From the NCBI GenBank assembly GCA_030427485.1, contig JAUICG010000009.1, positions 95,220 through 159,219 of the forward strand: 64,000 nucleotides of DNA, in the 5' to 3' direction. How positions within the stretch are numbered: position 1 is the stretch's first letter; each line of letters starts with the position of its first letter. This DNA is from Gammaproteobacteria bacterium. GTDB taxonomy: Bacteria; Pseudomonadota; Gammaproteobacteria; Pseudomonadales; Halieaceae. The notes under the pieces were generated by a model, which saw only the letters and a list, made by a program, of their open reading frames with translations, ran no database searches and was not told where the DNA came from. The position numbers and the translations under genes were made by a program. Shown one piece after another: positions 56,050 through 64,000 of this stretch.

Positions 56050-57429
56050 ATGAGCAAGCAGGCAGAGCCACCGCGTGAATGGCCGGATAGCTGGTTGACA
56101 CTGGATCACGGTATACGTTCAGGGCGCTACACTGATCCGGCATTTGCGCAACTGGAGCACGATAAGCTGTGGCTCAGGGTGTGGCAGGCGGCCGCGCGCC
56201 TCGACGAGATTCCGCGGCCGGGTGACCACACCGTGTACGACATCGGCAACCAGTCGGCGCTGCTGGTCCGTGTCGATGACAAGACAGTCAAGGCCTATCA
56301 CAACGCCTGCCCACACCGTGGGACAGCGTTGGCGATTTGCTCCGGCCACTTCGATCAAGGCAGGATTATCTGCCCGTTTCACGGCTGGCGCTGGAACCTC
56401 GAGGGCGAGAACGAGTATGTGCTGGAGCGCGACAATTTTCGCGGCGGGCAGTTGCAGAACAGCGATGTGGCGCTGCGTGAGATACCCCTGGAGATCTACG
56501 CGGGTTTTATCTTCATCAATTTCGCCGAGGAGCCCGAGTCGTTTGCCGAGTTTATCGCGCCGATACGAAAGCTGATCGATGACCAGGTCATCGCCGACGT
56601 GCACCATATCTGGTGGAAGTCCGTGCGGGTCCCGGCCAACTGGAAAGTGGCGCTGGAGGCGTTTCTCGAGGGCTACCATGTGCCGGCCACTCATCCGCAA
56701 CTGGAGGTTGCGGCGGCGGACTTCATCTACGGCGATGATGTCAGCGGCGAGTGCGCATTCGCCCATGACAATCACTTTTACGAGGTGTTTCCACACGGGC
56801 ACGGTCGTTTCTACGGCGGCCAGAGCACGCCGATGGCGGGCAAGGTGCAAGCGGCTGGTGATCCCGTGGAGGCAATGGCGGCGCGCCTCAATCTGCTGGT
56901 CGAGGGCATGGATGCGATGATACTGAAGGAGGATGTGGCACTCGTCAGGTCGCTGAAGGGGAAGCCGATTCCCGAGGGCTCCACGCTCGGTGGCGAGTAC
57001 GTGAAGGCGCTCTACGGTGATGCCGCCGCCAGGCAGCGCGTAATGCCGAGGCCAGAGCGCGATGTGCTCGATATGTGGGGTGGAGAGATATTTGTGTTCC
57101 CCAACCTGATGATTCTGCCCCAGGCCGGGAACGCGATGATGTACCGCGTTCGCCCCGATGGTTTCGACCCCAATGCCTGCATCTTCGAAATTTTTTCCAC
57201 TAAAACCTATCCGCAGGACCAGGAAATCCCGAGGGCGGTGGTTCAGCAGATGACAGATGTACAGGACCCCGAGCAGTTCCTGACAATTCCGCGCCAGGAC
57301 TTTTCCAACGTCCCGCGCATCCAGAAGGGCTTGTTGACCCGCGGTTGCAAACAGGTCTGGCTGGCCAGTTACTACGAAATGATGATTCTGAACCTGCACC
57401 AGGAAATGGATCGTTATCTGACGGCCTGA
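56050..57429 (+). CDS. Rieske non-heme iron oxygenase, alpha subunit
   Basis: 459 residues. Rieske [2Fe-2S] ligands Cys87, His89, Cys108 and His111 (CPHRG ... CPFHGW); mononuclear iron His210 and His215 in EGYHVPATHP. Known: ring-hydroxylating or demethylating oxygenases need a reductase, often a separate ferredoxin system, to hydroxylate aromatics, steroids, choline-type or other substrates. No beta subunit or reductase gene is adjacent, which fits single-component alpha3-type oxygenases that use a shared reductase. The neighbouring SDR could act on its product. Substrate unknown. Confidence 0.9.
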   Translation: MSKQAEPPREWPDSWLTLDHGIRSGRYTDPAFAQLEHDKLWLRVWQAAARLDEIPRPGDHTVYDIGNQSALLVRVDDKTVKAYHNACPHRGTALAICSGHFDQGRIICPFHGWRWNLEGENEYVLERDNFRGGQLQNSDVALREIPLEIYAGFIFINFAEEPESFAEFIAPIRKLIDDQVIADVHHIWWKSVRVPANWKVALEAFLEGYHVPATHPQLEVAAADFIYGDDVSGECAFAHDNHFYEVFPHGHGRFYGGQSTPMAGKVQAAGDPVEAMAARLNLLVEGMDAMILKEDVALVRSLKGKPIPEGSTLGGEYVKALYGDAAARQRVMPRPERDVLDMWGGEIFVFPNLMILPQAGNAMMYRVRPDGFDPNACIFEIFSTKTYPQDQEIPRAVVQQMTDVQDPEQFLTIPRQDFSNVPRIQKGLLTRGCKQVWLASYYEMMILNLHQEMDRYLTA

Positions 57430-57445
57430 TTTCCGCAGGTTCCGA

Positions 57446-57478
57446 CAAAAAAAGACCGGCGGGATAACGCCCGCCGGT
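57446..57478 (-). terminator. Intrinsic terminator of the histone-H1-like gene
   Basis: ACCGGCGGG-ATAACG-CCCGCCGGT is a perfect 9-bp stem with a 6-base loop. Read on the minus strand it is followed by TCTTTTTTT, the classic U-tract, 22 bases after the stop of the 57500-58057 gene. On the plus strand it could also block read-through from the Rieske gene. Confidence 0.9.
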
Positions 57479-57499
57479 GTTCTCTGGTGTCAGGCGGGT

Positions 57500-58057
57500 T
57501 TACTTCGCGCTTGCGCTCGCCTTTGCTTTCTTCCTGGGAGCGGACTTCTTCTTCGGCGCGGCTTTCGCTGGCGCGGTCCCGGTCAGGTCCTGAATACTCT
57601 TTTTCAGTTCCCCGCCTTTCCTGTTCGCCTTTTTCTCAGCCGCGGCAGCCTGTGCCTTGAGCTTCTTCTCGGCGCTGCGCAGCTGTTTCTTCAGCTTCTT
57701 CTCATAGGCGTTGATTTTCTTGGCGTCGGACTTGATGCGCTCTCGCATCCATTTTTCGGCCTGGTCAGCAAGGTGCTTTGCGTGGTCGACTTCAGCCTTG
57801 ATCGCGAGCTCAGCCTTTTTCTGCCGCAGCTTTTCTTCCGCAGCGAGTTCCTTGGCTTTCAGTTTGGCAGTGTCTACCCACTGGTCGAGCTGATCCCAGG
57901 CCTCCTGGAATACATTGCCAAGAAAGCCGCCTTTATCCGCCGCTTTTGCGGCGACTTTCTTGCCCGGGGATTTCTTCGCGGCTACTTTCTTAGCGGCTGC
58001 CTTTTTCCTGGCAGGGGCCTTCTTTTTGGCGGGTGCCTTCTTCTTTGCTGTGGCCAT
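57500..58057 (-). CDS. Histone-H1-like Lys/Ala-rich nucleoid protein
   Basis: 185 residues. Both ends are low-complexity basic tails: AKKKAPAKKKAPARKKAAAKK-type repeats at the start and APKKKSAPRKKAKASASAK at the end; the middle (about residues 45-150) is a highly charged Ala/Glu/Lys/Arg segment with coiled-coil character (LRQKKAELAIKAEVDHAKHLA). Known: bacterial H1-like proteins such as AlgP bind DNA through KAAA/KKA repeats. The central coiled coil suggests dimerisation. Stands alone with its own terminator; function inferred from composition. Confidence 0.75.
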   Translation of the reverse strand: MATAKKKAPAKKKAPARKKAAAKKVAAKKSPGKKVAAKAADKGGFLGNVFQEAWDQLDQWVDTAKLKAKELAAEEKLRQKKAELAIKAEVDHAKHLADQAEKWMRERIKSDAKKINAYEKKLKKQLRSAEKKLKAQAAAAEKKANRKGGELKKSIQDLTGTAPAKAAPKKKSAPRKKAKASASAK

Positions 58058-58281
58058 TTAACTGATCTCCACTGGTTGATGGCGACGAGCGCCGTTGCCA
58101 TCAAAATAGCAACAAAGAGATAAGCATACAATCTGTCTTTCGCGCGATTTTTTGTGCATTAGTTGGCCTCGGGTCGGCCTGGGGTAGCGACACTCACTGG
58201 CCCGATGTTCCAGGCTGAGGATGCAACACGCGTACAATACACTTATAGTAGCCGCAACAATAAGAGCGTGAGGAGGGTGCT

Positions 58282-58548
58282 GTGCCCCGGTTAACTGAAG
58301 AGCGTGCGAAGGAATACTGGCGTCGCAATATTTCTCTGGTGGTCAAGCTGTTGCTGATCTGGTTCGCAGTCAGTTTTGGCTGCGGCATCCTGCTGGTCGA
58401 TGTCCTGAACGAGTTTCATCTCGGCGGTTTCAAGCTGGGTTTCTGGTTCGCGCAACAGGGGTCCATCTATGTATTTGTCGCATTGATCTTCTATTACGCC
58501 AGGAAAATGGCCGCGCTGGACCACGAGTTCGGCGTCGACGATGAGTAG
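58282..58548 (+). CDS. DUF4212 small subunit of SSS-family symporter
   Basis: 88 residues with two membrane helices (about 18-40 and 52-74); ERAKEYWRRNISLVVKLLLIW and FWFAQQGSIYVFVALIFYYA are DUF4212 features. Known: this small protein is encoded directly before VC_2705-type sodium:solute symporters in many proteobacteria and is thought to be their partner. GTG start with AGGAGGG four bases upstream; the symporter begins 21 bases after its stop. Confidence 0.9.
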   Translation: MPRLTEERAKEYWRRNISLVVKLLLIWFAVSFGCGILLVDVLNEFHLGGFKLGFWFAQQGSIYVFVALIFYYARKMAALDHEFGVDDE

Positions 58549-58569
58549 GTCGGGGCAGGAGCGGGCGTA

Positions 58570-60327
58570 ATGGATCTGCGTACTCTGACCTATCTGGTGG
58601 TCGGCGCAAGCTTTGCGCTGTATATCGGCATCGCTTTCTGGACCCGGGCAGCGTCGACCAGGGATTTCTACGTCGCCGGTGGCGGCGTCCACCCGGTGCT
58701 CAACGGGATGGCCACAGCGGCCGACTGGATGTCCGCGGCTTCGTTTATTTCCATGGCCGGGATGATCGCTTTCATGGGCTATGGTGGCAGCGTTTTCCTG
58801 ATGGGCTGGACCGGCGGCTTCGTCATCCTCGCGATGCTGGTGGCGCCCTACCTGCGCAAGTACGGCAAGTATACCGTGCCGGAATTTATCGGTGACCGCT
58901 ATTATTCGACATCCGCGCGAGCGGTGGCGGTGGTGTGCCTGGTTATCTGTTCAGTGACCTATGTAATCGGCCAGATGAAAGGGGTTGGGGTGGCGTTCTC
59001 CCGCTTCCTGGAAGTTGAATACGATACCGGTCTATACATCGGCATGGTCATCGTCTTTTTCTATGCCGTGCTCGGGGGCATGAAAAGCATTACCTACACG
59101 CAAATAGCGCAGTATTGCGTGCTGATAATGGCCTACACCATTCCGGCTATTTTCATCAGCCTGCAACTGAGCGGCATTGCGGCTCCGCAGATGGGGCTCG
59201 GCGGAACCCTGGTGAATACCGATGTGTACCTGCTGGATCGGCTGGACCAGGTCGTCACGGAACTCGGTTTTCGCGAATACACCACGGATGTGCGTCTCAG
59301 CGGACTCAATATGTTCGCCTTTACGCTGTCACTGATGATCGGTACCGCCGGGTTGCCGCATGTAATTATTCGTTTTTTCACCGTGCCGAATGTGCGGGAC
59401 GCGCGCTCGTCGGCCGGCTGGGCTTTGGTATTCATAGCCATTTTGTACACCACCGCACCGGCGGTGGCGGGCATGGCGCGACTCAACCTGATCGATACGA
59501 TGCGGCCTGCGCCCGGCCAGTACCTGGCCATCGACGAGCGCCCCCAGTGGTTTCGCAACTGGGAGAAAACCGGCCTGTTGGGCTTTGAAGACAAGAATGG
59601 CGATGGCCGTATTACCTACGTGGCGGATGCCGCCGAGAATGAATTGACCACGGTCGACCAGGATATCATGGTGCTGGCCAATCCCGAGATCGCCCGCCTG
59701 CCCAACTGGGTGATCGCGCTGGTGGCCGCCGGTGGCCTGGCGGCAGCGCTCTCCACCGCTGCCGGGCTATTGCTGGCCATTGCGTCGGCAATATCACACG
59801 ATATGCTCAAGGGCATGATTTTCCCCGGCATCAGCGAAAAGCAGGAACTGCTGGCCAGTCGTATCTCAATGGCCCTTGCAATCGCAGGCGCGGGTTATCT
59901 GGGATTGAATCCTCCCGGTTTCGCGGCGGGCACTGTAGCGCTTGCGTTTGGCCTGGCCGCGTCCTCGATTTTCCCGGCGCTGATGATGGGCATCTTTTCA
60001 CTGCGTGTCACCCGCGAGGGCGCAATTGCCGGGATGGTGTCGGGCATTGGCATTACACTGTTCTATGTGTTCCAGCACAAGGGCATTATGTTCATACCCG
60101 GGACGGCCTTTCTCGGTGACATCCCCGAGAACTGGTTTTTCGGTATTGAGCCCAACGCTTTCGGTGCTGTGGGTGCGCTGGTGAACTTTGCCGTCGCCTT
60201 TGCGGTATCCCGCGTCACTGTGGCGCCGCCGCTGGCTGTGCGACAACTGGTTGAAAATATCCGTACGCCGGATCACGCGCCGCGGGCCCACGACCTGGAA
60301 CTGGTTATCCACGAGGAATCGCGATAA
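58570..60327 (+). CDS. Sodium:solute symporter, VC_2705/acetate-permease-like
   Basis: 585 residues with about 13-14 membrane helices. SSS motifs GGGVHPVLNGMATAADWMSAASFISMAG, QMKGVGVAFSRFLEV and ITYTQIAQYCVLIMAY are clear. A long loop at about residues 335-370 contains DKNGDGRITY, an EF-hand-like loop with Asp, Asn, Asp and Gly at calcium-type positions. Known: transports small carboxylates such as acetate with Na+ (or H+). Paired with DUF4212. A short palindrome CCTCATGAGG lies just after the stop. Confidence 0.9.
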   Translation: MDLRTLTYLVVGASFALYIGIAFWTRAASTRDFYVAGGGVHPVLNGMATAADWMSAASFISMAGMIAFMGYGGSVFLMGWTGGFVILAMLVAPYLRKYGKYTVPEFIGDRYYSTSARAVAVVCLVICSVTYVIGQMKGVGVAFSRFLEVEYDTGLYIGMVIVFFYAVLGGMKSITYTQIAQYCVLIMAYTIPAIFISLQLSGIAAPQMGLGGTLVNTDVYLLDRLDQVVTELGFREYTTDVRLSGLNMFAFTLSLMIGTAGLPHVIIRFFTVPNVRDARSSAGWALVFIAILYTTAPAVAGMARLNLIDTMRPAPGQYLAIDERPQWFRNWEKTGLLGFEDKNGDGRITYVADAAENELTTVDQDIMVLANPEIARLPNWVIALVAAGGLAAALSTAAGLLLAIASAISHDMLKGMIFPGISEKQELLASRISMALAIAGAGYLGLNPPGFAAGTVALAFGLAASSIFPALMMGIFSLRVTREGAIAGMVSGIGITLFYVFQHKGIMFIPGTAFLGDIPENWFFGIEPNAFGAVGALVNFAVAFAVSRVTVAPPLAVRQLVENIRTPDHAPRAHDLELVIHEESR

Positions 60328-60444
60328 CCTCATGAGGAGTCCGCGCGCTTTAGAACGATTGCGTTAATTTTTTGTGGCTCATGCCGTCAGTTTAAAAACG
60401 GGCCACTACCGTTAATTTTCACTACTTTCTTTTGCGCCGGGCTC

Positions 60445-60621
60445 TGGTATAGTGCGCGCCCGGGTGCACTTCGGTCTGCACCGCGCATCGGTCGCACAGT
60501 CAGTGACGACCGGTTCCAGTCAGTTATCCAAGCCTGGACCGAACCATTCGCGCACTCCGCTTAATTGCTGCGCATACTGGTCAGGCGCTCTCCCAGCGAG
60601 AGATTCAGGAGTACAATTTAA
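60445..60621 (+). promoter_or_regulatory. Extended -10 promoter and long structured leader of rhlE
   Basis: TGGTATAGT (60445-60453) is an extended -10 element with GC-rich sequence after it; no good -35 is seen. Transcription from about 60460 would give a ~160-base leader. It starts with a hairpin, GGTGCA (60463-60468) pairing TGCACC (60477-60482), whose loop contains C-TTCG-G. Long leaders are common for cold-induced RNA helicase genes; any such control here is inference. Confidence 0.5.
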
Positions 60622-61977
60622 ATGCTATTCAAAGAACTCGGTCTCTCGACCGAATTGCTTCGCGCGGTTGAAAAACAGGGTTACACAAACGCAACGCCAA
60701 TACAGGCGCAGGCGATACCCCTTGTGCTGGCGGGCAGGGACCTGTTGGCCGGGGCCCAGACGGGCACCGGGAAAACGGCCGGCTTCACGCTGCCGGTTTT
60801 ACAGCGCCTGCAGCGGGCAAACGCGGACGGCCAGAAACGTCACCCGAGGGCGCTGGTGCTGACCCCTACCCGGGAACTGGCGGCCCAGGTACATGAGAGC
60901 GTTCGCGACTACGGGCAGTACCTGCCATTTCGTTCCGCGGTTATTTTCGGCGGCGTCAGCATCAACCCGCAAAAGCAGAAGTTGATCAGGGGCGTGGATA
61001 TCGTCGTGGCCACGCCCGGCCGCCTGCTCGATCACGTTCAGCAGCGAAGCATCGACCTTTCGAAGATTGAAATTCTTGTGCTGGACGAGGCCGACCGGAT
61101 GCTCGACATGGGCTTCATTCGGGACATTCGCAGAATCATGGACGTGATTCCCAGTCGGCGGCAGACCCTGCTGTTCTCCGCGACCTTCTCAAAGGAGATC
61201 AGGGCGCTGACCGCGGAATTCCTGCACGAACCCGCTCAGGTGCAGGTTACACCGGAGAATACCGCAGTCGACCTGGTCAGCCAGGTTGTATACCCGGTGG
61301 ATAAACACCGTAAACGCGAGCTGTTGTCACATAAGATCGGTGGGGAAGGGTGGCAGCAGGTGCTGGTTTTTACCCGTACCAAGCATGGTGCGAACAAACT
61401 CGCGGAGCAACTCGGCAAGGACGGAATTACTGCCGCAGCGATTCACGGCAATAAATCGCAGGGTGCGCGAACAAAAGCGTTGGCGGATTTCAAGGCGGGC
61501 GCCGTCAGGGTGCTGGTGGCCACCGATATTGCGGCCCGCGGTATCGATATCGACAAGTTGCCTCATGTCGTAAACTTTGAGCTGCCGAATGTCCCCGAGG
61601 ATTATGTGCATCGCATTGGCCGCACCGCCAGGGCCGGTCAGGCCGGTCACGCCGTATCGCTGGTCTGCGTGGATGAACTGAAATTGCTTCGTGATATTGA
61701 GAAGTTACTCGGCAACCCGATTGAGAAAGTCAATCTGCCGGGTTATGACGTGGATCCCACCATCAAGGCGGAGCCCATCCTCAATGGGCGCGGCGGCGGT
61801 CGTGGCCGGAACGCGCCAGGCAATTCCGGGAATCGCGGCGGCGCCAGGAATGGCGGCAATCTATCGCGCCGCAAAGGCAACTCCTCCGGCGTCGGAAATG
61901 CCAGGCCCGGAAACGCCGGTAATCGATCCGGCCATGGCAGAGCCCATTCCGGGGGAGGGAACCGGCGCGCCGGTTGA
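60622..61977 (+). CDS. rhlE: DEAD-box RNA helicase, RhlE type
   Basis: 451 residues. All helicase motifs appear in order: Q motif ([10 protein letters not shown]), [25 protein letters not shown] at residues 155-158, [26 protein letters not shown] and [10 protein letters not shown]. After about residue 390 a Gly/Arg/Asn-rich tail with RGG-like repeats probably aids RNA binding. Known: RhlE remodels RNA in ribosome assembly and RNA decay at low temperature. Convergent with the methyltransferase gene, 43 bases apart. Confidence 0.93.
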   Translation: MLFKELGLSTELLRAVEKQGYTNATPIQAQAIPLVLAGRDLLAGAQTGTGKTAGFTLPVLQRLQRANADGQKRHPRALVLTPTRELAAQVHESVRDYGQYLPFRSAVIFGGVSINPQKQKLIRGVDIVVATPGRLLDHVQQRSIDLSKIEILVLDEADRMLDMGFIRDIRRIMDVIPSRRQTLLFSATFSKEIRALTAEFLHEPAQVQVTPENTAVDLVSQVVYPVDKHRKRELLSHKIGGEGWQQVLVFTRTKHGANKLAEQLGKDGITAAAIHGNKSQGARTKALADFKAGAVRVLVATDIAARGIDIDKLPHVVNFELPNVPEDYVHRIGRTARAGQAGHAVSLVCVDELKLLRDIEKLLGNPIEKVNLPGYDVDPTIKAEPILNGRGGGRGRNAPGNSGNRGGARNGGNLSRRKGNSSGVGNARPGNAGNRSGHGRAHSGGGNRRAG

Positions 61978-62020
61978 GCCTGTCGACTCCGGGTGGTCCG
62001 GGCGCCCCGGGCTCGAAGAG

Positions 62021-62629
62021 TCAATTGCTGACGAGCAGCAGGTAGCCGTCATAATTGGCCGGGTCCGAGACGCCATAGGGTATAAGGAAAGCCCTGAACT
62101 CGGCTTTGCAGCGTTGCGCCAGGTCGAGAAATGTCGGCCGACCCGGATCGGCGATAATAATTGTCTTTACGCCGTTTTTCAGGGCGCGCCTGATGGTGTC
62201 ATACAGCGCGTCTACCAGTTCGTCCCAGAAGCAGATGTCCCCGCCGACGATGATGTCCTGTTTCGCGAGTGTACTGTCACTGATGTTCTCGTACCTGCAG
62301 ACCTTGGTTTTTATCTTGACGTCGTTCTCTCTCGCTTGGGCCTTCAGGAATGGAAATACATTTTTGTCCGCATCCGTGGCGAGTACATTGGCATTGAATT
62401 TTTTGGCGCAGTACAGGCTCAACACGCCCCAGCCGCAGCCGACTTCCAGGATGGATGTCGTTTCCGTCGGTGGGTTGTCGTCAAGGAAGTCCATGATGAA
62501 ATAGCTGGATGCCCACACCTTGTTACCGTGGATCTCAGGTGCATTCCCGGTGTTGATGATAGTTTGTATGGCGGGATGTTTTTTGGTCAGGATGTTGAGG
62601 TCGCGAATTTTCTTGATGTGCTTTGCCAC
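62021..62629 (-). CDS. METTL-like class I SAM-dependent methyltransferase
   Basis: 202 residues. KVWASSYFIMDFL precedes motif I SILEVGCGWGVLSLYCAKK at about residues 60-78, then LATDADKNVFP (motif II) and GGDICFWDELVDAL. This order, with VWA(S/D) before the fold and G.D..W/Y..L after it, is that of the protein-lysine methyltransferase family 16 (METTL20/21-like). Known: members modify proteins such as translation or electron-transfer factors; the target here is unknown. Codon use is clearly more A/T-rich than in neighbouring genes, hinting at later acquisition. Confidence 0.75.
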   Translation of the reverse strand: MAKHIKKIRDLNILTKKHPAIQTIINTGNAPEIHGNKVWASSYFIMDFLDDNPPTETTSILEVGCGWGVLSLYCAKKFNANVLATDADKNVFPFLKAQARENDVKIKTKVCRYENISDSTLAKQDIIVGGDICFWDELVDALYDTIRRALKNGVKTIIIADPGRPTFLDLAQRCKAEFRAFLIPYGVSDPANYDGYLLLVSN

Positions 62630-62758
62630 AGATTTTCATCTCGGTAGTAGGTTGAACAGGCGAGTCATTCTAGGGCAATAGCAAATCAATGTACAAAACC
62701 GCGGTATGCAGTCGCAGTAGTGCAGTGAATTATCGGGGTTACCCGTTTAGCCTGGGCG

Positions 62759-63070
62759 TCAGTCGTCCATTTCCTGCTGCAGTTGCTGTGACGCATCATC
62801 CTCGTCGGCTGCGCTGCAGCCGCATGCGGTGACGATCAAAGCCTGTAGATTCGGGCCGCTGAAACCGCCCTGGGGGCCGTCACAGCTAAAGCGACCGGCG
62901 CCTTCGCCATTGTTAATGCATTGCACGGGCGCACCGTTGTTGGCACATTCTCCGGCTACGCCCTCGCTGGTGCCGACCTGGATCGTCCGCTTGTTCACAA
63001 GTTCGCAGGCCACGGCTGTACCGGTTTGCAACAACGCCAGTACGCACAGCAGTGCAATGCTTTTCTTCAT
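62759..63070 (-). CDS. Small secreted Cys-rich protein of unknown function
   Basis: 103 residues. KKSIALLCVLALLQTGTAVA is a signal peptide. The mature ~83 residues hold six Cys (in ACEL, GECAN, VQCIN, FSCDG and the pair CGC), suggesting disulfides, and end in an acidic tail with EDDASQQLQQEMDD. No recognised domain. It has its own unit; the sequence CGGGTAACCCCG downstream on its strand could be a weak terminator. Confidence 0.6.
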   Translation of the reverse strand: MKKSIALLCVLALLQTGTAVACELVNKRTIQVGTSEGVAGECANNGAPVQCINNGEGAGRFSCDGPQGGFSGPNLQALIVTACGCSAADEDDASQQLQQEMDD

Positions 63071-63264
63071 GATCTCTCCCGACTGAAACGAAGGCTTACA
63101 GAGCGCTTGGGATCAATCTACCACAGAGGCCTCTGGACAAACAGTCGCGCCAGCCGCCGTGGTTCCCGGGGGCTCAACTCCGATCGCGATACGTTTACTT
63201 GATCCAGGATAAGTCCAGTGACGATAGCGGCACCGGCATTCCAGCGTGCTGGTATTATTGAGCA

Positions 63265-64000
63265 ATGATCCCGTTCGCCTTGAGAAGCGCTGTCGTGAGA
63301 AGTGCCATCATACTAGCCTGGCTGTTGCTGTCCTTGTCCGGTGGCGTACGTGCGTCGGATGACTGGACTATCCTCGTTTCTCCCTACCTGTGGTTTGCCG
63401 GTGCCGAGGGTGATTTAACGCCGATCGCCGATTCTCCGCCAACCGGCATAGATGTGTCGGCATATGATGCGATCAGGGGCATGGAAGCGAGTTCCATGGT
63501 CTTGCTGGAAGCAAGCCGACGAAAGCACGGTGCGCTGCTGGATATTTTCTACTCGGATGTTCTGCAGGAACACCAGCCGGGTTCCGCGGGAGGTTTGAGT
63601 TGGAAAGCTTCGGTGCAGGAAACGCTGGTTACCGTGGCGTATACCTATGAAGTGTACCTTGGTCCCAACCTGGTGATTGATGCCATCGGTGGTCTGCGCT
63701 ACTGGCGCATCGGGAGTAAGGTGGCCTTCAACAGTGCCTCCGGCTCTTCCCAGGCGTCAGATACACACAACGCCCGCTCGTGGGTAGACCCGGTAGCGGG
63801 TGTGAAAGCGAAAATGCGGCTGGGTTATTCGGGTGTATACCTGGCCTGTTTCCTGGGTGGCGGCACCGGCGGTGGAGCGGACAGTTTTTATGACCTGACG
63901 GCCAATGTCGGGTACCAGGTGAGCAGCAGTCTTGTCGCTTCGCTTGGCTATCGAATGTTCGACGTCGATTACCGCGATGACGGCTTCGTTTTCGATGTGA
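63265..64000 (+). CDS. Outer-membrane beta-barrel-like protein, 3' end beyond window
   Basis: About 245 codons are present, open at the right edge. A signal peptide (LAWLLLSLSGGVRA at about residues 18-31) precedes alternating amphipathic strands: WTILVSPYLWFAGAEGD, LLEASRRKHGALLDIFYSD, VTVAYTYEVYLG, VIDAIGGLRYWRIG, AGVKAKMRLGYSGVYLACFLGGG and LVASLGYRMFDVDYRDDGFVFDV. Tyr/Trp/Gly pattern and the YRDDGFVFDV end are typical of small 8-strand outer-membrane porin-like proteins. A 5-bp inverted repeat CCAGC-GT-GCTGG lies 12 bases upstream of the ATG. Confidence 0.75.
   Translation, partial: MIPFALRSAVVRSAIILAWLLLSLSGGVRASDDWTILVSPYLWFAGAEGDLTPIADSPPTGIDVSAYDAIRGMEASSMVLLEASRRKHGALLDIFYSDVLQEHQPGSAGGLSWKASVQETLVTVAYTYEVYLGPNLVIDAIGGLRYWRIGSKVAFNSASGSSQASDTHNARSWVDPVAGVKAKMRLGYSGVYLACFLGGGTGGGADSFYDLTANVGYQVSSSLVASLGYRMFDVDYRDDGFVFDV

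Noticed and set aside
1..64000. CRISPR arrays, insertion sequences, phage or integron features
   Set aside because: No regularly spaced repeats, transposase, integrase or attachment-site pattern was seen on either strand.

Overview
The window is a GC-rich stretch of bacterial chromosome. Gene content points to a marine-type gammaproteobacterium, perhaps Cellvibrionales/Halieaceae-like; that placement is inference from the mix of a FabY-type ketoacyl synthase, a RibB with a decayed RibA half, QueD, Rnf subunits and many lipid/alcohol/aromatic oxidation genes. No rRNA, CRISPR array, insertion sequence or phage gene was seen. Coding density is high; both edges cut a gene (an RND permease on the left, an outer-membrane beta-barrel-like protein on the right).

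Layout. 1-5.5 kb (minus strand): RND efflux permease and its periplasmic adaptor, RibB-like riboflavin enzyme, thiolase, GlxA-type AraC regulator. 5.6-15 kb (plus): FabY, FkbM methyltransferase, nitroreductase, dienoyl-CoA-isomerase-like crotonase, parvulin plus HupE/UreJ pair, Ca2+/cation antiporter, SLC13/RCK transporter. 15-26 kb: CBS protein and NhaD antiporter, MDR oxidoreductase, carboxylesterase, lipoprotein, YbfF-like hydrolase, DUF3301 protein, and an alcohol-to-acid oxidation pair (aldehyde dehydrogenase and GMC oxidoreductase) divergent from a TetR regulator. 26.2-26.7 kb is an AT-rich gene-free gap with DnaA-box-like sites. Then queD and two tRNAs (Val-UAC, Asp-GUC).

27.5-41.3 kb is a carbon-storage island: minus-strand glgC, GH57, malQ, divergent from plus-strand glgB, glgA and alpha-glucan phosphorylase, followed by minus-strand gnd and zwf of the oxidative pentose phosphate pathway.

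41.4-52.8 kb is the most unusual part. An FNR/Anr-like site and a sigma70-type promoter precede a tight plus-strand operon: a long Clostridia-like rnfB, a giant 1646-residue pyruvate:ferredoxin oxidoreductase-like protein with its own C-terminal ferredoxin domain, rnfC, rnfD, rnfG, rnfE, rnfA, a tiny NqrM-like Cys-rich membrane protein, and a plant-type ferredoxin-NADP reductase. Together these could oxidise a 2-oxoacid such as pyruvate, pass electrons to ferredoxin, and then to NAD+ through Rnf (with ion pumping) or to NADP+ through the reductase. Placed beside glycogen and pentose-phosphate genes, this looks like a low-oxygen energy and redox module fed by stored glucan (inference).

52.8-64 kb: secreted lipase-like lipoprotein, DUF7064/7065-like protein, SDR, Rieske oxygenase with a repeat-rich leader, histone-H1-like protein with a clear terminator, DUF4212/SSS symporter pair, RhlE helicase with a structured leader, a METTL-like methyltransferase of more AT-rich composition, a small Cys-rich secreted protein and the truncated barrel protein.
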